A stretch of DNA of 64,000 nt, taken from assembly GCA_037043455.1 (NCBI GenBank), contig JAWPHD010003264.1, positions 1 to 64,000 of the forward strand, read 5' to 3'. The stretch comes from Cyrtodaria siliqua (lineage: Eukaryota > Mollusca > Bivalvia > Adapedonta > Hiatellidae). The notes beneath the pieces were generated by a model. The model saw only the letters and a program-made list of their open reading frames with translations, did no database searches and was not told the origin of the DNA. A program made the translations under genes and the position numbers. Below, one piece after another: positions 12,001 through 23,886 of the stretch (its first letter is position 1; each line of letters begins with the position of its first letter).

Positions 12001-13427
12001 TCTTCTTAGTCCTAGATATGGTAGTTAGGAGTATGTCCCAACATGTTAAAGACGCTGACATTTTGATTATTTTTATTTTTGCAGACAACGTGTACCCAGC
12101 TGCGCACCAACATGAAAAAGTCAAAGGGTGACAAAGGCGATAAATATTCCAGGACCCCACTCCGCTAACATCAAAATAAAAATATGCTGTATGTGCATAT
12201 TACAATCTCAACTGCAGATCTGCAAAATTGAAACAAATTGTGCTGTCAACACTCAATTTAAGCTGGAGCTATGTTTATTATTTTTTCGCCACCACTTACT
12301 CTGTGCTCCAGTCACATGCTGGTCACAAGGATGACCAAATTTACTGAACAGGACAAAAAATGCCAAAATAGACCTAACACCATTTTGGAACCTTTGTGAA
12401 CCCCTCTAATGGATAGGCAGTAACAGGAACCACAATGTTAAAGGGATCAGAGGTGATTTGGTAGAGTAATTTGGTGCCAATCCAAATACAAAAGGAAACT
12501 ACCATAATATGCTTCAGTTTCAGTTGAAATGTCCACATGCATTAAATGAGCCACATGCTGCCTTCGCTTTAACACTTTAAATAAAAAAAATAATTCTGGA
12601 ATCTCGAAGACACTGTTTGTTTTTCGTTTTATCATAAATATAAACTTAACCGGCCAAATAACGGAAAAATTACACTACACGACTATTTATCAAAACTCCG
12701 TCCTGGTGTTCATGTCGTATAATAATGTATAAGTTCTGATTAAAAGTATAGGTTTATTCACCAGTTTCTAAAATACCCACGATTAAATATGCGTAAAATG
12801 AATTGCGAGTTGGTAACTCTTAATTCGACGCTCCAGTTTTGCCAAATTGGACTTTGGCCTGGCTGGTTAAAGCCGTTTATATTATCTCGATAGAGTCTGG
12901 ATTTTCAAAATATGTAAGTTATATATATATACCTTGTTGTCAGTAGGTTTAGAAATGTACATATGTTGTAAAGTTTGGCTGTTGTTGGCGGGATAGCTGC
13001 TTTAATTCACGTGGGGTTCATATTGCCAGCAGTTGTGCATATTATTATTAAAAATAAAAGTTTGGTTAAATCACAAAATTGAAGTGTGTTACATGTATAG
13101 CCTTAAAGAAACAAATGAATTAACATTAATGATTTAATAAAAAGTAGCCCAGTTATCCAGACCATATTATTTCATTAACAATAATTGAATCAGACATTTC
13201 ATGGGGCCTAGTCACATGCATTTATCATGCAGATATGCACTTTTCTGCCTAATAAAGGTGTGGGTGACCTAATAAATTTTGCTTATTAGGCAAGTTGCCC
13301 AACAAAGCAAATCAATGCGGAATCCCTCAGCGTTTATTGTACGTAACGTTATCTTTACTGTACGTAACGTCGTAACGTTAACTTTACGTCCTGCACGTAA
13401 TGTTGCCTGACGTCATAAAACAAACAA
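12001..13427. other. No gene seen; weak family D remnant
   Basis: At about 12130-12370 the words 'aggaccccactccgc', 'aactgcagatctgcaaa', 'ctggagctatgtttatta' and 'ggacaaaaaatgccaaaat' follow the order of family D and look like a diverged copy. Around 13330-13415 there is a cluster of ACGTAACGTT and TGACGTCA words. The rest is AT-rich and unassigned. Confidence 0.4.
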
Positions 13428-14670
13428 ACAAGAGGTCAATGACCTTGAAGCTCTACTGATTGATTTTGATTTCAGGAAGTAGTCGCTACAAACTTGTTTT
13501 TGTGAAAATTTATTTTTAGATATTTTTCTAGGATCAAGTAGACATCAAGAGCAACATTCCTGTGAAGTTTCATGAAAATCCGTCAAGTAGGTTCAGAGGA
13601 GTAGTCGCTACAAGTTTTCATTATATAACTCTATGTAAACAAAGATGGCCATTGGCAGCCATGTTTAACGTCGAATCAAAATAATGTTCAACTCGGATAA
13701 CCATCATGTCATGCTGATCATTTTAGAAAAAGTCCCATATCAATATCACTTATAGTTTTCAAGAAGTAGTCGCTACAAACTTATTTTTTAAAAATCTATT
13801 TTTAGCTGTGGTGGCCATCTTGAATTTCTGGCTGATCTGAAATTTTGCTAGGATCAATTAGACATTAAGAGCAACATTCCTGTACAGTTTCATGAAAATC
13901 CGCCAAGTAGTTTTAGAGAAGTAGTCGCTACAAGTTTTTACTATATAACTCTATGTAAACAAAGATGGCCGCTGGCAGCCATGTTTAACGTTGAATCAAA
14001 ATAATTTTTGACAAGGACCAACATCATGTCATGCTGATCATTTTAGAAAAAGTCCCATATCAATATCACTTATAGTTTTCAAGAAGTAGTCGCTACAAAC
14101 TTGTATTTTGAAAATTTATTTTTAGCCGTGGCGGCCATCTTGAATTTCTGGCCAACCTGAAATTTTGCTAGGATCAATAAGACATCAAGAGCAACATTCC
14201 TGTGAAGTTTCATGAAAATCCGTCAAGTAGTTTCTGAGGAGTAGTCGCTACAAGTTTTCATTATATAACTCTATGTAAACAAAGATGGCCACTGGCAGCC
14301 ATGTTTAACGTTGAATCAAAACAATTTTTGACAAGGACCAACATCATGTCATGCTGATCATTTTAGAAAAAGTCCCATATCAATATCACTTATAGTTTTC
14401 AAGAAGTAGTCGCTACAAACTTGTTTTTTAAAAACCTATTTTTAGATTTGGCAGCCATCTTGGATTTCACATCAACATGAATTTTTGCTAGGATCAACTA
14501 AACTTCATGGGCAACATTTCTGTAAAGTTTCATGAATATCCATCCAGTAGTTTCAGAGGAGTAGTCGCTACAAATAAAAGTTTACGGACGGACAGACGGA
14601 CGGACAGATGGACGACGGACGCCGCACCACGGCATAAGCTCTGCTGATCTCTGATCAGTAGAGCTAAAAA
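13428..14670 (+). mobile_element. Pearl/HINE-like element, family Q, copy 2 (complete)
   Basis: The 5' end ACAAGAGGTCAATGACC then GCTCTACTGAT is followed by three to four internal units of about 310 bp, each with 'gtagtcgctacaag', 'aacaaagatggcc', 'aggaccaacatcatgtc' and 'gctaggatcaa'. A run of (GGACGGACAGAC) type and 'gcaccacggcataagctc' follow, then the terminal hairpin ending GATCAGTAGAGCT at 14665. It lies 0.4 kb 3' of the elongase exon. It is non-coding. Confidence 0.65.
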
Positions 14671-15085
14671 CAACATGGCGGCGTCCTCGATGAGCGTAAC
14701 ATACTGAGAAATAGGTAATAATAGTAAATCATACAGAAAATGTGGATAATCTACATGATAAATAGAATATTATGTCAGTGCTTTTTACTATCAAGTTTAT
14801 TAGGCTTGGCACGAAAACGAAGAATGGCTCGGTAGAGCCTCGCCATTCCTCGTTTTCTAAGCCTCGCCTAATAAACTTGATAGTAAAAGGTACTGACATA
14901 ATATTCTATATATATGCACATTGAATATGAAACTGAAACACATTATGATGCATTTATTAGTATTATGATTATTATCCAGTCCCTTTAAAACAGTTTTCAT
15001 TTTCATATAATTCACAGTGGTGATTAAATAATGCATCCACTTCTATTTAATGACAATATTCAGATTTTCAAGGAAACATTTGATA
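14671..15085. other. Elongase 3' flank with a 65 bp-arm foldback
   Basis: The inverted arms at 14765-14830 and 14848-14912 ('tagaatattatgtcagtgc' against 'gtactgacataatattcta', and 'ctatcaagtttattaggc' against 'gcctaataaacttgatag') enclose a short GC-richer loop. The rest is the probable 3' UTR of the elongase on the minus strand, with an AATAAA at 14953-14958, about 130 bases past the stop codon. The foldback would lie just downstream of that poly(A) signal. Confidence 0.55.
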
Positions 15086-15754
15086 TCAATGATCCTTTTT
15101 AACTGTGTTCACACCATTTGTGGCAGAGGTACCATTTGTGACAGAGGTACCATTTGTGACAGAGGTACCATTTGTGACGGAGGTACCATTTGAAGCTGAT
15201 TTTGGATTTCTTCTTTTCAAATATGCATTGAAATAAAAATTTGAAAATAAACCAATCATTGTTAAGCCGTAAAAAATGCCATATATACAGTATTTGTAGT
15301 ACAAATACCCCACAGTGGCGTGAACTAAATCAACAATAAACTGAGCGATCTGAAACTGGGTCAAAAACTTCTTCCACTCTGGAGGATTATCTGGGTAAAG
15401 GGCAGATAACCCATAGTAGAGGTAGAGTGCAACATGGACAACGGAGTTGAGCGCGAGGTATGGGGCTATAGCTGGAAACGGATAAAAATGGTAGGCCAAG
15501 TCGCTCAGGATAATCATGCTGCTGTGATGGTAGACGTGAAGGAACGAAATCTGCCGCTGTTTGTGACGCAGTATCATAAAAACTGTGTCCAAAAGTTCAA
15601 AGATTTTGGTCATCCAATAAAGCCTGTATACAGGGTGCAGTAGTTGTGATGGTCCCATTTGGAAGGATGATTCCGCCTGAGACAGACCATAGGCAAACCC
15701 ACACAATGTGACCATGCTGATGGCACTCGCTGTGAAGTTATACACCACTAGTAT
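15086..15754 (-). CDS. ELOVL-type very-long-chain fatty-acid elongase, terminal exon
   Basis: This is a fatty-acyl elongase of the ELO family, which condenses malonyl-CoA with long-chain acyl-CoA in the ER membrane. The exon encodes about 222 residues and contains all the core motifs: KIFELLDT, QISFLHVYHH (histidine box HVYHH), NSVVHVALYLYY (the family's M is L here) and TQFQIAQ, among several hydrophobic spans. It ends in KKDH, a dilysine (KKXX) ER-retrieval signal. An acceptor 'cttttatttcag' ends at 15755. The exon therefore starts in phase 0 at ILVVYNF, a position conserved in ELOVL proteins; the open frame continues to 15832 but that part is probably intron. The N-terminal ~60 residues must lie in exons to the right that I could not locate. 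The residues after HVYHH lack the WW pair of ELOVL2/4/5, so no subfamily is assigned. No frameshift is present. Confidence 0.88.
   Translation of the reverse strand: MLVVYNFTASAISMVTLCGFAYGLSQAESSFQMGPSQLLHPVYRLYWMTKIFELLDTVFMILRHKQRQISFLHVYHHSSMIILSDLAYHFYPFPAIAPYLALNSVVHVALYLYYGLSALYPDNPPEWKKFLTQFQIAQFIVDLVHATVGYLYYKYCIYGIFYGLTMIGLFSNFYFNAYLKRRNPKSASNGTSVTNGTSVTNGTSVTNGTSATNGVNTVKKDH
15113..15193 (-). repeat. 18 bp in-frame coding repeat in the elongase C-terminus
   Basis: Four and a half copies of an 18 bp unit encode NGTSVT repeats between the last membrane segment and the KKDH tail. The copies differ at only a few bases, so the array expanded recently. The unit is a multiple of three, so copy-number change keeps the frame. 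Confidence 0.9.
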
Positions 15755-15832
15755 CTGAAATAAAAGATTAACAAAGCCTTTATAAAAATAAAATTGTATT
15801 TCCCCTAATAGTAGCATGTGGGCATAGCGCAA

Positions 15833-17466
15833 AATGCCAAGGGGTGCTCTTATAATGTAAAAAAAAAAAATTACATTTATATAATTATATACTCAAAGGA
15901 AAAAGAGACGCGATACGGGAATTTCCGATATATATTGTATATACTGCACACTTAATTCCATATAATATTCCAAGGAAATCCCATAATGTTGTTTAAAAAA
16001 AAAAGTTGCAGTTAGTTAGAGAAAGGACACAACTGTGATATCACAGTACAAGTTGCAGTTAGTTAGAGAAAGGACACAACTGTGATATATCACAGTACAA
16101 GTTGAAACAAGAAATTCATCAATGTTGGAAGTTCCTCTTTGAAAAATTGAGCCAGCTCAGTACTGTATTTAAAGTTATGAGTTGGCAAAATTTTGCATCC
16201 TAAGTTTGCTCACATGCTTGAGCCAAACGCGTGCTCTGTCAATAATGAAACTTTGCAGAAATTACTGTGTTACATGTTGTTTTAGTATTTTTTCCGAAAG
16301 GAAAGACCTTGCATAGCCATCTACCATTCGATTATCAGCAGCATATTGTATATACAATGTATAGTGGGAATTCCCGTGTCGCATTTCTTTTCCCTTTCAG
16401 TACAATGTATATATATATTTATATTTTTAGTGGTGGGGCCGTGCGGGCGGGGATTTATGGATACAAAAGATCGAAAATGTATTACATTTTTGAAGATCTT
16501 TTATTTAATTCAACCCAATTTCATAAATATCCAATATAGTTAACTGGGTAATTGCATAAACCAGTAATTGTTAATCTGTAAATAATGCCATTTATACACT
16601 AAGGACATACAGATTATTTAACTGCTGCGATCGATTATAGGCAAATTTTTCACGAGATGGTAGACGTGTTGTTCTTTTCAAGAACAAGCTTATGCGAGTG
16701 AGTGAAAAAACAAACACGACTACCATCAAGTGAAGGATTTCCCTATAATTGAACCTAGTAGTTAAACTAATCTATTTATTACATTTTAAATCGCTTTGTG
16801 CATAATTTTAACCGAAACTAGAACGAATTCAACGGCGCGCCACGTTTTCTTCACACAGGTCAATTCCCTTTAACCCTGTATCCATTTTATATGTAATTGT
16901 TTTGATCGATCTTTGATACTAAGATCAGAAATAGTATTATTTATGCTTTTCTGTATATATGTGTGACACTGTAAATGAATAATTTATTTTTGGGTATTTG
17001 TGTATTTGAACTTTTGACCCCTATCCCAGAGTGCCATGGTGACCCTGGAGCAAATTATACTGATATTTCCAAAATCAATACATTTTATTGAGAAAGAAAA
17101 ATAGATATTTGACCAAATTTACCTCCCTACCCCCATACTCACCCCCACCCTAACTCCCACACACAACCAGCACCACAGTACGTACACTGTAATCCCTTCA
17201 TCATTTGAGACATAATTAAAAAAAAAAGAAGATCCTCTGTTACCCACCACCCACCACCTCCAACCCCAGGGAAGACATCTGATTTTAAATAATAAATCAT
17301 TTGACATGATGTGTATCTCTTTCATAGACGACTATTACACCAATTAATTTGCAAAAGTATGAAACAAGAAATCCGCGGAAACCATGTCTCACCTAACGGG
17401 GGCGGGACTTAAAAATAAAAAGGTCAATGATGCTTAAATGAAAGTTTGTAAACATTTTAGTAACTA
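15833..17466. other. Probable elongase intron or upstream DNA
   Basis: I could not place the upstream elongase exon here. The stretch includes a 50 bp direct duplication (16008-16108), an imperfect inverted pair at about 16655-16735 ('gatggtagacgtgttgttc' against 'acacgactaccatc'), and a C-rich/T-rich patch at 17120-17260. The words 'gtaatcccttcatcatttga' and 'gagacataat' recur at 23850-23885. Confidence 0.4.
16008..16108 (+). repeat. Two tandem ~50 bp copies with a palindrome
   Basis: The unit 'agttgcagttagttagagaa' plus 'aggacacaactgtgatatca' plus 'cagtacaa' occurs twice. Each copy contains the palindrome ACTGTGATATCACAGT; the second has an extra AT. Confidence 0.85.
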
Positions 17467-18379
17467 ACAAGAGGTCAATGACCTTGAAGCTCTACTGATA
17501 GGTTTTTGATAGCTAGATCAGCATTCCTGTGAAGTTTCACGAAAATCCGTCTAGTAGTTTCAGAAGAGTAGTCGCTACAAGTTTTCATTATATAACTCTC
17601 TGGCGGCCATCTTTAACGTCAGCGGCCATCTTTAACGTCAAACCAAAATAATTTTTGACAAGGATCAACTTCATGTCATACTGATCATTTTAGAAAAAGT
17701 CCCATATAAATATCACTTATAGTTTTCAAGAAGTAGTCGCTACAAACTTGTATTTTGAAAATCTATTTTTAGCCATGGCGGCCATCTTGAATTTCCGGCC
17801 GACCTGAAATTTTGCTAGGATCAATTAGACATCAAGAGCAACATTCCTGTGAAGTTTTATGAAAATCCGTAGAGTAGTTACAGAGGAGTAGTCGCTACAA
17901 GTTTTTACTAGATAACTATGTAAACAAAGATGGCCGCTGACAGCCATGTTTAACATCGAATCAAAACGATTTTCGACGAGGACCAACATCATGTCATGTT
18001 GATCATTTCAGAAAAAAGTCCCATATCAATATCACTTATAGTTTTCAAGAAGTTGTCGTTACAAACTTGTTTTTTTTAAATTTATTTTTAGCCGTGGCGG
18101 CCATGTTGAATTTCCGGCCAACCTGAAGTTTTGCTAGGATCAATAAGACATCAAGAGCAACATTCGTGTGAAGTTTCATGAAAATCCGTCCAGTAGTTTC
18201 AGAGGAGTATTCATTATATAACTCTATGGAAACAAAGATGGCCGCTGGCAGCAATGTTTAACGTCGAATCAAAATAATTTTCGACAAGGATCAACATCAT
18301 GTCATACTGATCATTTTAGGAAAAGACGCATATCAATATCACTTACAGTTTTCAAGAAGTAGTCGCTTCAAACTTGTTT
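17467..18379 (+). mobile_element. Family Q, copy 3 (3' truncated)
   Basis: The 5' end ACAAGAGGTCAATGACC and GCTCTACTGATAGG are present, followed by about three internal units ('gtagtcgctacaag', 'aacaaagatggccgctg', 'aaaagtcccatat'). It stops after 'cgcttcaaacttgttttt', where an inverted Q terminus (18380) begins. Confidence 0.6.
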
Positions 18380-18680
18380 TTAGCTCTACTGATCAGAGAT
18401 CAGCAGAGCTTATGCCGTGGGGCGGCGTCTGTCTGTCAACTTTTTTTTGTAGCGACTACACCCTCTGAAACTACTGAATGGCTTTTCATGAAACTTTTGC
18501 TGTGGTGCGGCATCCGTCTGTCCGTCTGTAAACTTTTTTTTGTAGCGACTACACCCTCTGAAACTACTGAATGGCTTTTCATGAAACTTTACAGAAATGT
18601 TGCCCATGAAGTCTAGTTGATCCTAGCAAAAATTTATATTGATGTGAAATCCAAGATGGCCACCAAATCTAAAAATGGAT
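18380..18680 (-). mobile_element. Family Q, inverted 3' terminal fragment
   Basis: It begins with the terminal hairpin (TAGCTCTACTGATC...GATCAGCAGAGCT) and 'atgccgtgg', in reverse orientation. The adjoining stretch 'aactttttttt' plus 'gtagcgactacaccctctga' plus 'aactactgaatggc' is duplicated in tandem (about 88 bp, 18435-18595). Confidence 0.6.
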
Positions 18681-18685
18681 TTTAA

Positions 18686-21600
18686 AACAAGTGGTCAATG
18701 ACCTTGAAGCTCTATTGATAGGTTTTTGATAGCTAGATCAGCATTCCTGTGAAGTTTCATGAAAATCCGTCAAGTAGTTTCAGAGGAGTAGTCGCTAAAA
18801 GTTTTCATTATATAACACTACGCAAACAAAGATGGCTGCTGGCGGCCATGTTTAACGTCAAATCAAAATAATTTTTGACAAGGATCAGCATCATGTCATA
18901 CTGATCATTTTAGAAAAGGACCATAATCAATATCACTTATAGTTTTCAAGAAGTAGTCGCTACAAACTTGTATTTTGAAAATCTATTTTTAGCCATGGCA
19001 GCCATCTTGACTTTCCAGCCGACCTAAAAAAAATTCTGGGATCAATTAGACATCAAGAGAAACATTCCTGTGAAGTTTCATAACAAGAGGCCCAAGAGGC
19101 CCAAGAGGGCCTGTGGACGCTCTACTGGCTCTAGATAAGTTTATGTATAAGGGGCCATAACTCTTTCAAATATCGTTCAACCAGAACATGGTGAAGACAT
19201 ACGCAACTAGGCTTGGTACTGATTGTCCCTGACAAGTTTCGCTGAAATCCAGTCGGAGGATCAGGAGAACTAGTCTGTACAAAGTTAGTGTATTAAAACC
19301 TTTAAGGGGTCATAACTCTGCCAAAATTCATTCAACCAAAACACGGCAATGACAGGTGCAACTAGGCTTGGTACTGATCATCCCCATCAAGATTTGTTGA
19401 AATGCAGCAAGGAGTTCAGAAGAGACTAATCTGGACAACGTTTGGCTTAAAACCTTTAAAGGGCCATAACTCTGCCAAAAATCATTCAACCTGAATATGG
19501 CGATGATATGCACAACTAGGCTTGATACTGATCATCCTTGTCAAGTTTCGTTAAAATCCAGTCAGGGGTTCAGGAGAACTAGCCCGGAAAATGTTTGTGT
19601 ATCAAAAACCTTTAAAGGGCCATAACTCCATCAAAAATCTGTTAACAGGAATGCCAGGAAGATATACACAACTATGCTTGCTGCTGATCATCCCTGTAAA
19701 GTTTAGTTGAAATGTGGGGAGGCGTTCAGGAGAACTAGTCCAGACAAAGTTTGTGTATTAAAACCTTTAAAGGGCCATAAATTTGCCAAAAATCATTCAA
19801 CCGGAACACGGCAATGATTTTCACAACTAGACCTGATATTGATCATCCTTGTCAAGTTTCGTTAAAATCCAGCCAGGGGTTCAGGAGAACTAGCCCGGAA
19901 AATGTTTGTGTATCAGAAACCTTTAAAGGGCCATAACTCCACCAAAAATCTGTTAACTGGAACGCGACGATGATATGCACAAGTATGCTTGGTGCTGATC
20001 ATCCCTGTAAAGATTGGTTGAAATGTGGGGAGACGTTCAGGAGAACTAGTCTAGACAAAGTTTGTGTATTAAAACCGTTAAAGGGACATAACTCTGCCAA
20101 AATCAATCAACCGGAACACAGTGACGATATGTACAACTAGGCTTGGTACTGATCATCCTTGAAAAGTTTCACTGAAATCTGGCCAAATGAAGGCCCTTTC
20201 TTCTTAATGAGGCCAAAATATAGCATATTTCAGAAAATCAAGGGCCATAACTCCGGTGTAAATGGTCCAATCTGGCTGGTATTGAAATTTATCGGAGCTT
20301 TCATTGATAGTAACAATCTGGTAAAGTTTGGTAAAGATCGGATGAAAAATGAAGACCCTATCGTAGAATTAACGAGGCAAAATATAGCATATTTAACTAA
20401 ATCAAGGGCCATAACTCTGCTGTTCTGGTCCGATCTGGTTGGTTTTTGAAATTGTCTGAGCTTTCATTTATATTAACAATCTGGTAAAGTTTGGTAAATA
20501 TCGGACGAAAAACGAAGGCCCTATCTTAATGTATCATTTTTAACTAAATCAAGGGCCATAACTCCGCTGTTGCTGGTCCGATCAGGCTGGTTTTTGAACT
20601 TGTCCAAGCTTTCATTGATACTAACAATCTGGTAACGTTTGGTAAAGATCGGATGAAAAATGAAGACTATCGTCTTAACAAGGCAAAATATAGCCTTTTT
20701 AACTAAATCAAGGGCCATAACTCCGCTGTTACTAGTCCGATATGGCTGGTTTTCGAACTTGTCCGAGCTTTCATTGATATTAACAATGTGTTTAAGTTTG
20801 GTAAAGATAGGATGAAAAATGAAGGCCCTATCATCTTAACGAGGCAAAATATAGCATTCTGAACTAAATCAAGGGTCATAACTCCCGCTGTTACTGGTCC
20901 GATATGAATGGTTTTCGAAATTGTCCGAGCTTTCATTGATATTAACAATCTGATAAAGTTTGGTAAAGATCGGATAAACAAAGAAGCCCATATCGTCTTA
21001 ACGAGGCAAAATATAGCCTTTTTAACTAAATCAAGGGCCATAACTCGTCAACTCGCTGTTACTAGTCCGATATGGCTGGTTTTCAAACTTGTCCGAGCTT
21101 TCATTGACATTAACAATCTGGTAAAGTTTGGTAAATATCGGATGAAAAATGAAGGTCCTATCGTCTTAACAAGGCAAAATATAGCATTTTTAACTAAATC
21201 AAGGGCCATAACTCCGCTGTTACTGGTCCGATCTGGCTGGTTTTCGAACTTGTCCGAGCTTTCATTGATATTAACAACCTGTTAAAGTTTGTTAAAGATC
21301 GGATGTAAAATGAAGGCCCTATCGTCTTAACGAGACAAAAGTTAATGATGGACGACGGACGACGGACGACGGACAACAGACGACGGACGGACGGACGACG
21401 GACAACTCGCCATCCCATAAGCTCTGCTGGCCTTTGGCCAGTAGAGCTAGAAATGCGTCAAGTAGTTTCAGAGCAGTAGTCGCTACAAGTTTTTACTATA
21501 TAAATCTATGTAAACAAAGATGGCCGCTAGCGGCCATGTTTAAAGTCGCATCGAACTAAATGTCGATAAGGATCAACACCATGTCATGCTGATCATTGTA

Positions 21601-22446
21601 GAAAACGTCCCATATCAATAGCACTTACAGTTTTCAAGAAGTAGTCGCTACAAATTTATTTATTTTAAATCTATTTTTAGCCGTGGTGGCCATCTTGAAT
21701 TTCTGGCCAGCCTGAAATTTTTCTATGATCAACTAGACATCAAGAGCAACATTCCTATGAAGTTTCATGAACATCTGTCAAGTCTTTTCAGAGGAGTAGT
21801 CGCTAAAAGTTTTTACTATATAATTCTTGGTAAACAATGATGGCCACTGGCAGCTATGTTTAACGTCGAATCAAAATAATGTTCGACTAGGATCAACATC
21901 ATGTCATGCTAATCATTTTAGAAAAAGTCAATAATCAATATCACTTATAGTTTTCAAGAAGTAGTCGCTACAAACTTATTTTTTTAAAGTCTATTTTCAG
22001 CTGTGGTGGCCATCTTGAATTTCTGGCCAACCTGAAATTTTGCTAGGATCAATTAGACATCAAGAGCAACATTCCTGTAAAGTTTCATGAATGTCCTCTA
22101 AGTAGTTTCAGAGGAGTAGTCGCTACAAATTTTTACTATATAACTCTATGTAAACAAAGATGGTTATAGTTTTCAAGAAGTAGTCGCTACAAACTTGTAT
22201 TTTAAAAATCTATTTTTAGCTTTGGCAGCCATCTTGGATTTCACATCAACATGAATTTTTGCTAGAATCAACTAGACTTCATGGGCAACATTTCTGTAAA
22301 GTTTCATGAATATCCATCCAGTAGTTTCAGAGGAGTAGTCGCTACAAATAAAACTTTACGGACAGACGGACGGACGGACAGACAGACAGACGCACGCACG
22401 CCGCACCACGGCATAAGCTCTGCTGATCTCTGATCAGTCGAGCTAA
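18686..22446 (+). mobile_element. Family Q, copy 5, split by a nested P element
   Basis: The 5' part runs from 'acaagtggtcaatgacc' to 'gaagtttcat' (19081). The text resumes at 21450 with 'gaaatgcgtcaagtagttt', the normal continuation of this sentence in other Q copies ('catgaaaatccgtcaagtag'). It then runs through further units to the ACGG run (22360-22400) and the terminal hairpin (22418-22443). The interruption is a complete P element at 19082-21449. Confidence 0.7.
19082..21449 (+). mobile_element. Complete bipartite Pearl/HINE-like element, family P
   Basis: The boundaries are fixed by insertion into Q. It starts AACAAGAGGCCC then GCTCTACTGGC and ends GGCCAGTAGAGCTA, with no target duplication. 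Two different cores follow one another. The first (19130-20160, ~155 bp period, about 7 units: 'gggccataactctgcc', 'gcacaactaggcttgg', 'tactgatcatcc', 'caggagaactagtcc') is followed by the second (20163-21335, ~147-168 bp period, about 7 units: 'atcaagggccataactccgc', 'gatctggctggttttcga', 'cattgatattaacaatctgg'). A GACGGAC microsatellite (21345-21405), 'cataagctctgctggcc' and the terminal hairpin close it. No ORF is credible. Confidence 0.72.
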
Positions 22447-22449
22447 AAA

Positions 22450-23757
22450 TTATCAGCTCCAAAAAGTAGGGCAAGGTCATAGATGAAATCCATGGGTCCA
22501 AAAAGATGCACTACCCAAGATACAACTATGTCAAAATAGAATGTTTTGTCTTCCAAAAAGTAGGGCAAGCTCATGCGTCCAAAAAGATGCACTACCCAAG
22601 ACACAACTTTGTCAAAATAGAATGTTTTGTCTTCCAAAGATTAAGCTATAAATTAAGGTTTAAAGCATCTAGTGCATAATTATAGTTATGAAAAAGTGAT
22701 GTAAATGTAACAATTAAAATTATCTGCCCTTTGCTTGGATGGTGAAGGTCACATCCACATTAGCTTTTTGACACGTGATGTACTACCTAAGAAAAAACTA
22801 TAAGCGAAGTTTGAAAGGTTTAATGCATACAGTTTGGGAAAAAGTGACCTAAACGCAAAAGTTGAAGGTAAAAATTATTAAGTTATCTGCCCCTTGCTTG
22901 GAGGGTCAGGGTCACATCCACATTTGCTTTGTCACGTTGCTGTACCACTCAAGATACAACTATAAGCACAGTTTGAAAGGTCTTAGAGCATAAAGTTTGT
23001 AAAAAAGTGACCAATACGCAAAAGTTGAAGGTAAAAATTATAAGGTTATTTGCCCTTTGCTTGGAGGGTCAAGGTCACATCAACATTTGCTTTGTCACGT
23101 TGCGATGTACCACCCAAGATACAACTATAAACAAAGTTTGAAAGGTGTAGTGCATACAGTTTGCGAGAAAGTGACCTAAACGCAATTGTTGAAGGTAAAA
23201 ATTATTACGATATCTGCCCCATGCTTCGAGGGCCAAGGTCAAATCCACATTTGCTTTATCACGTTGCAATGTACCACTCAAGATACAACTATAAGCAAAG
23301 TTGGAAAGGTCTAGTGAATACAGTTTGTGAAAAAGGGACCTAAACGCAAAAGTTGAATGTTAACAATTATTAAGTTATATGCCCTTTGCTTGGAGGGTCA
23401 AGGTCACATCCACATTTGCTTTGTCAAATTGCGATGTACCACCCAAGATACAACTATAGGCAAAGTTTGAAAGATGTAGTACATACAGTTTGCGAGAAAT
23501 TGACCTGAACGCAAAAGTGGAAGGTAAAATTATTAAGTTACCTGCCCTTTGCTTGGAGGGTCAAGGTCACTTGCACATTTGCTTTGTCACGTTGCGATAT
23601 ACCACCCAAGATACAACTATAAGCAAAGTTTGAAAGGTCTAGTCTATACAGTTTGTGAGAAAATGATCTAAACGCAAAACTTGAATGTTGATGCCTTCGC
23701 CACAGCCGGAAAAGCAACACCTGTGTCTCTTTTTTTCTTCGAAAAGGCGAGACAAAA
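22450..23757 (+). mobile_element. ~155 bp tandem-core element, family S, with hairpin tail
   Basis: About seven units share 'gccctttgcttggagggtca', 'aggtcacatccacatttgc', 'acccaagatacaactata', 'gcaaagtttgaaagg' and 'gtgacctaaacgcaaaag'. It ends 'gatgccttcgccacagccgg' and a hairpin at 23724-23753 (GTCTC...CTTCGAAAAG...GAGAC) followed by AAAAA. The tail layout matches R (4786-4817) although the cores differ. Confidence 0.6.
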
Positions 23758-23886
23758 ATCACACCGTAATTGAATTATTAGTGTATTTGATGCCCCTTCC
23801 TCCAGGCCCCACCGATGACGTAGGAGGAAAGAAATGTATATAGTGTAATCCCATCCATCATAATGTTTCATTTGAGACATAATAGG

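Noticed and set aside
11867..12160. 97-codon minus-strand ORF
   Set aside because: Most of it is the 44 bp minisatellite.
15434..15643. Plus-strand 69-codon ORF
   Set aside because: It is the antisense shadow of the elongase exon.
15755..15832. N-terminal extension of the elongase to the ATG at 15832
   Set aside because: A strong acceptor precedes ILVVYNF, and the 26 extra residues have no family similarity; they are probably intronic.
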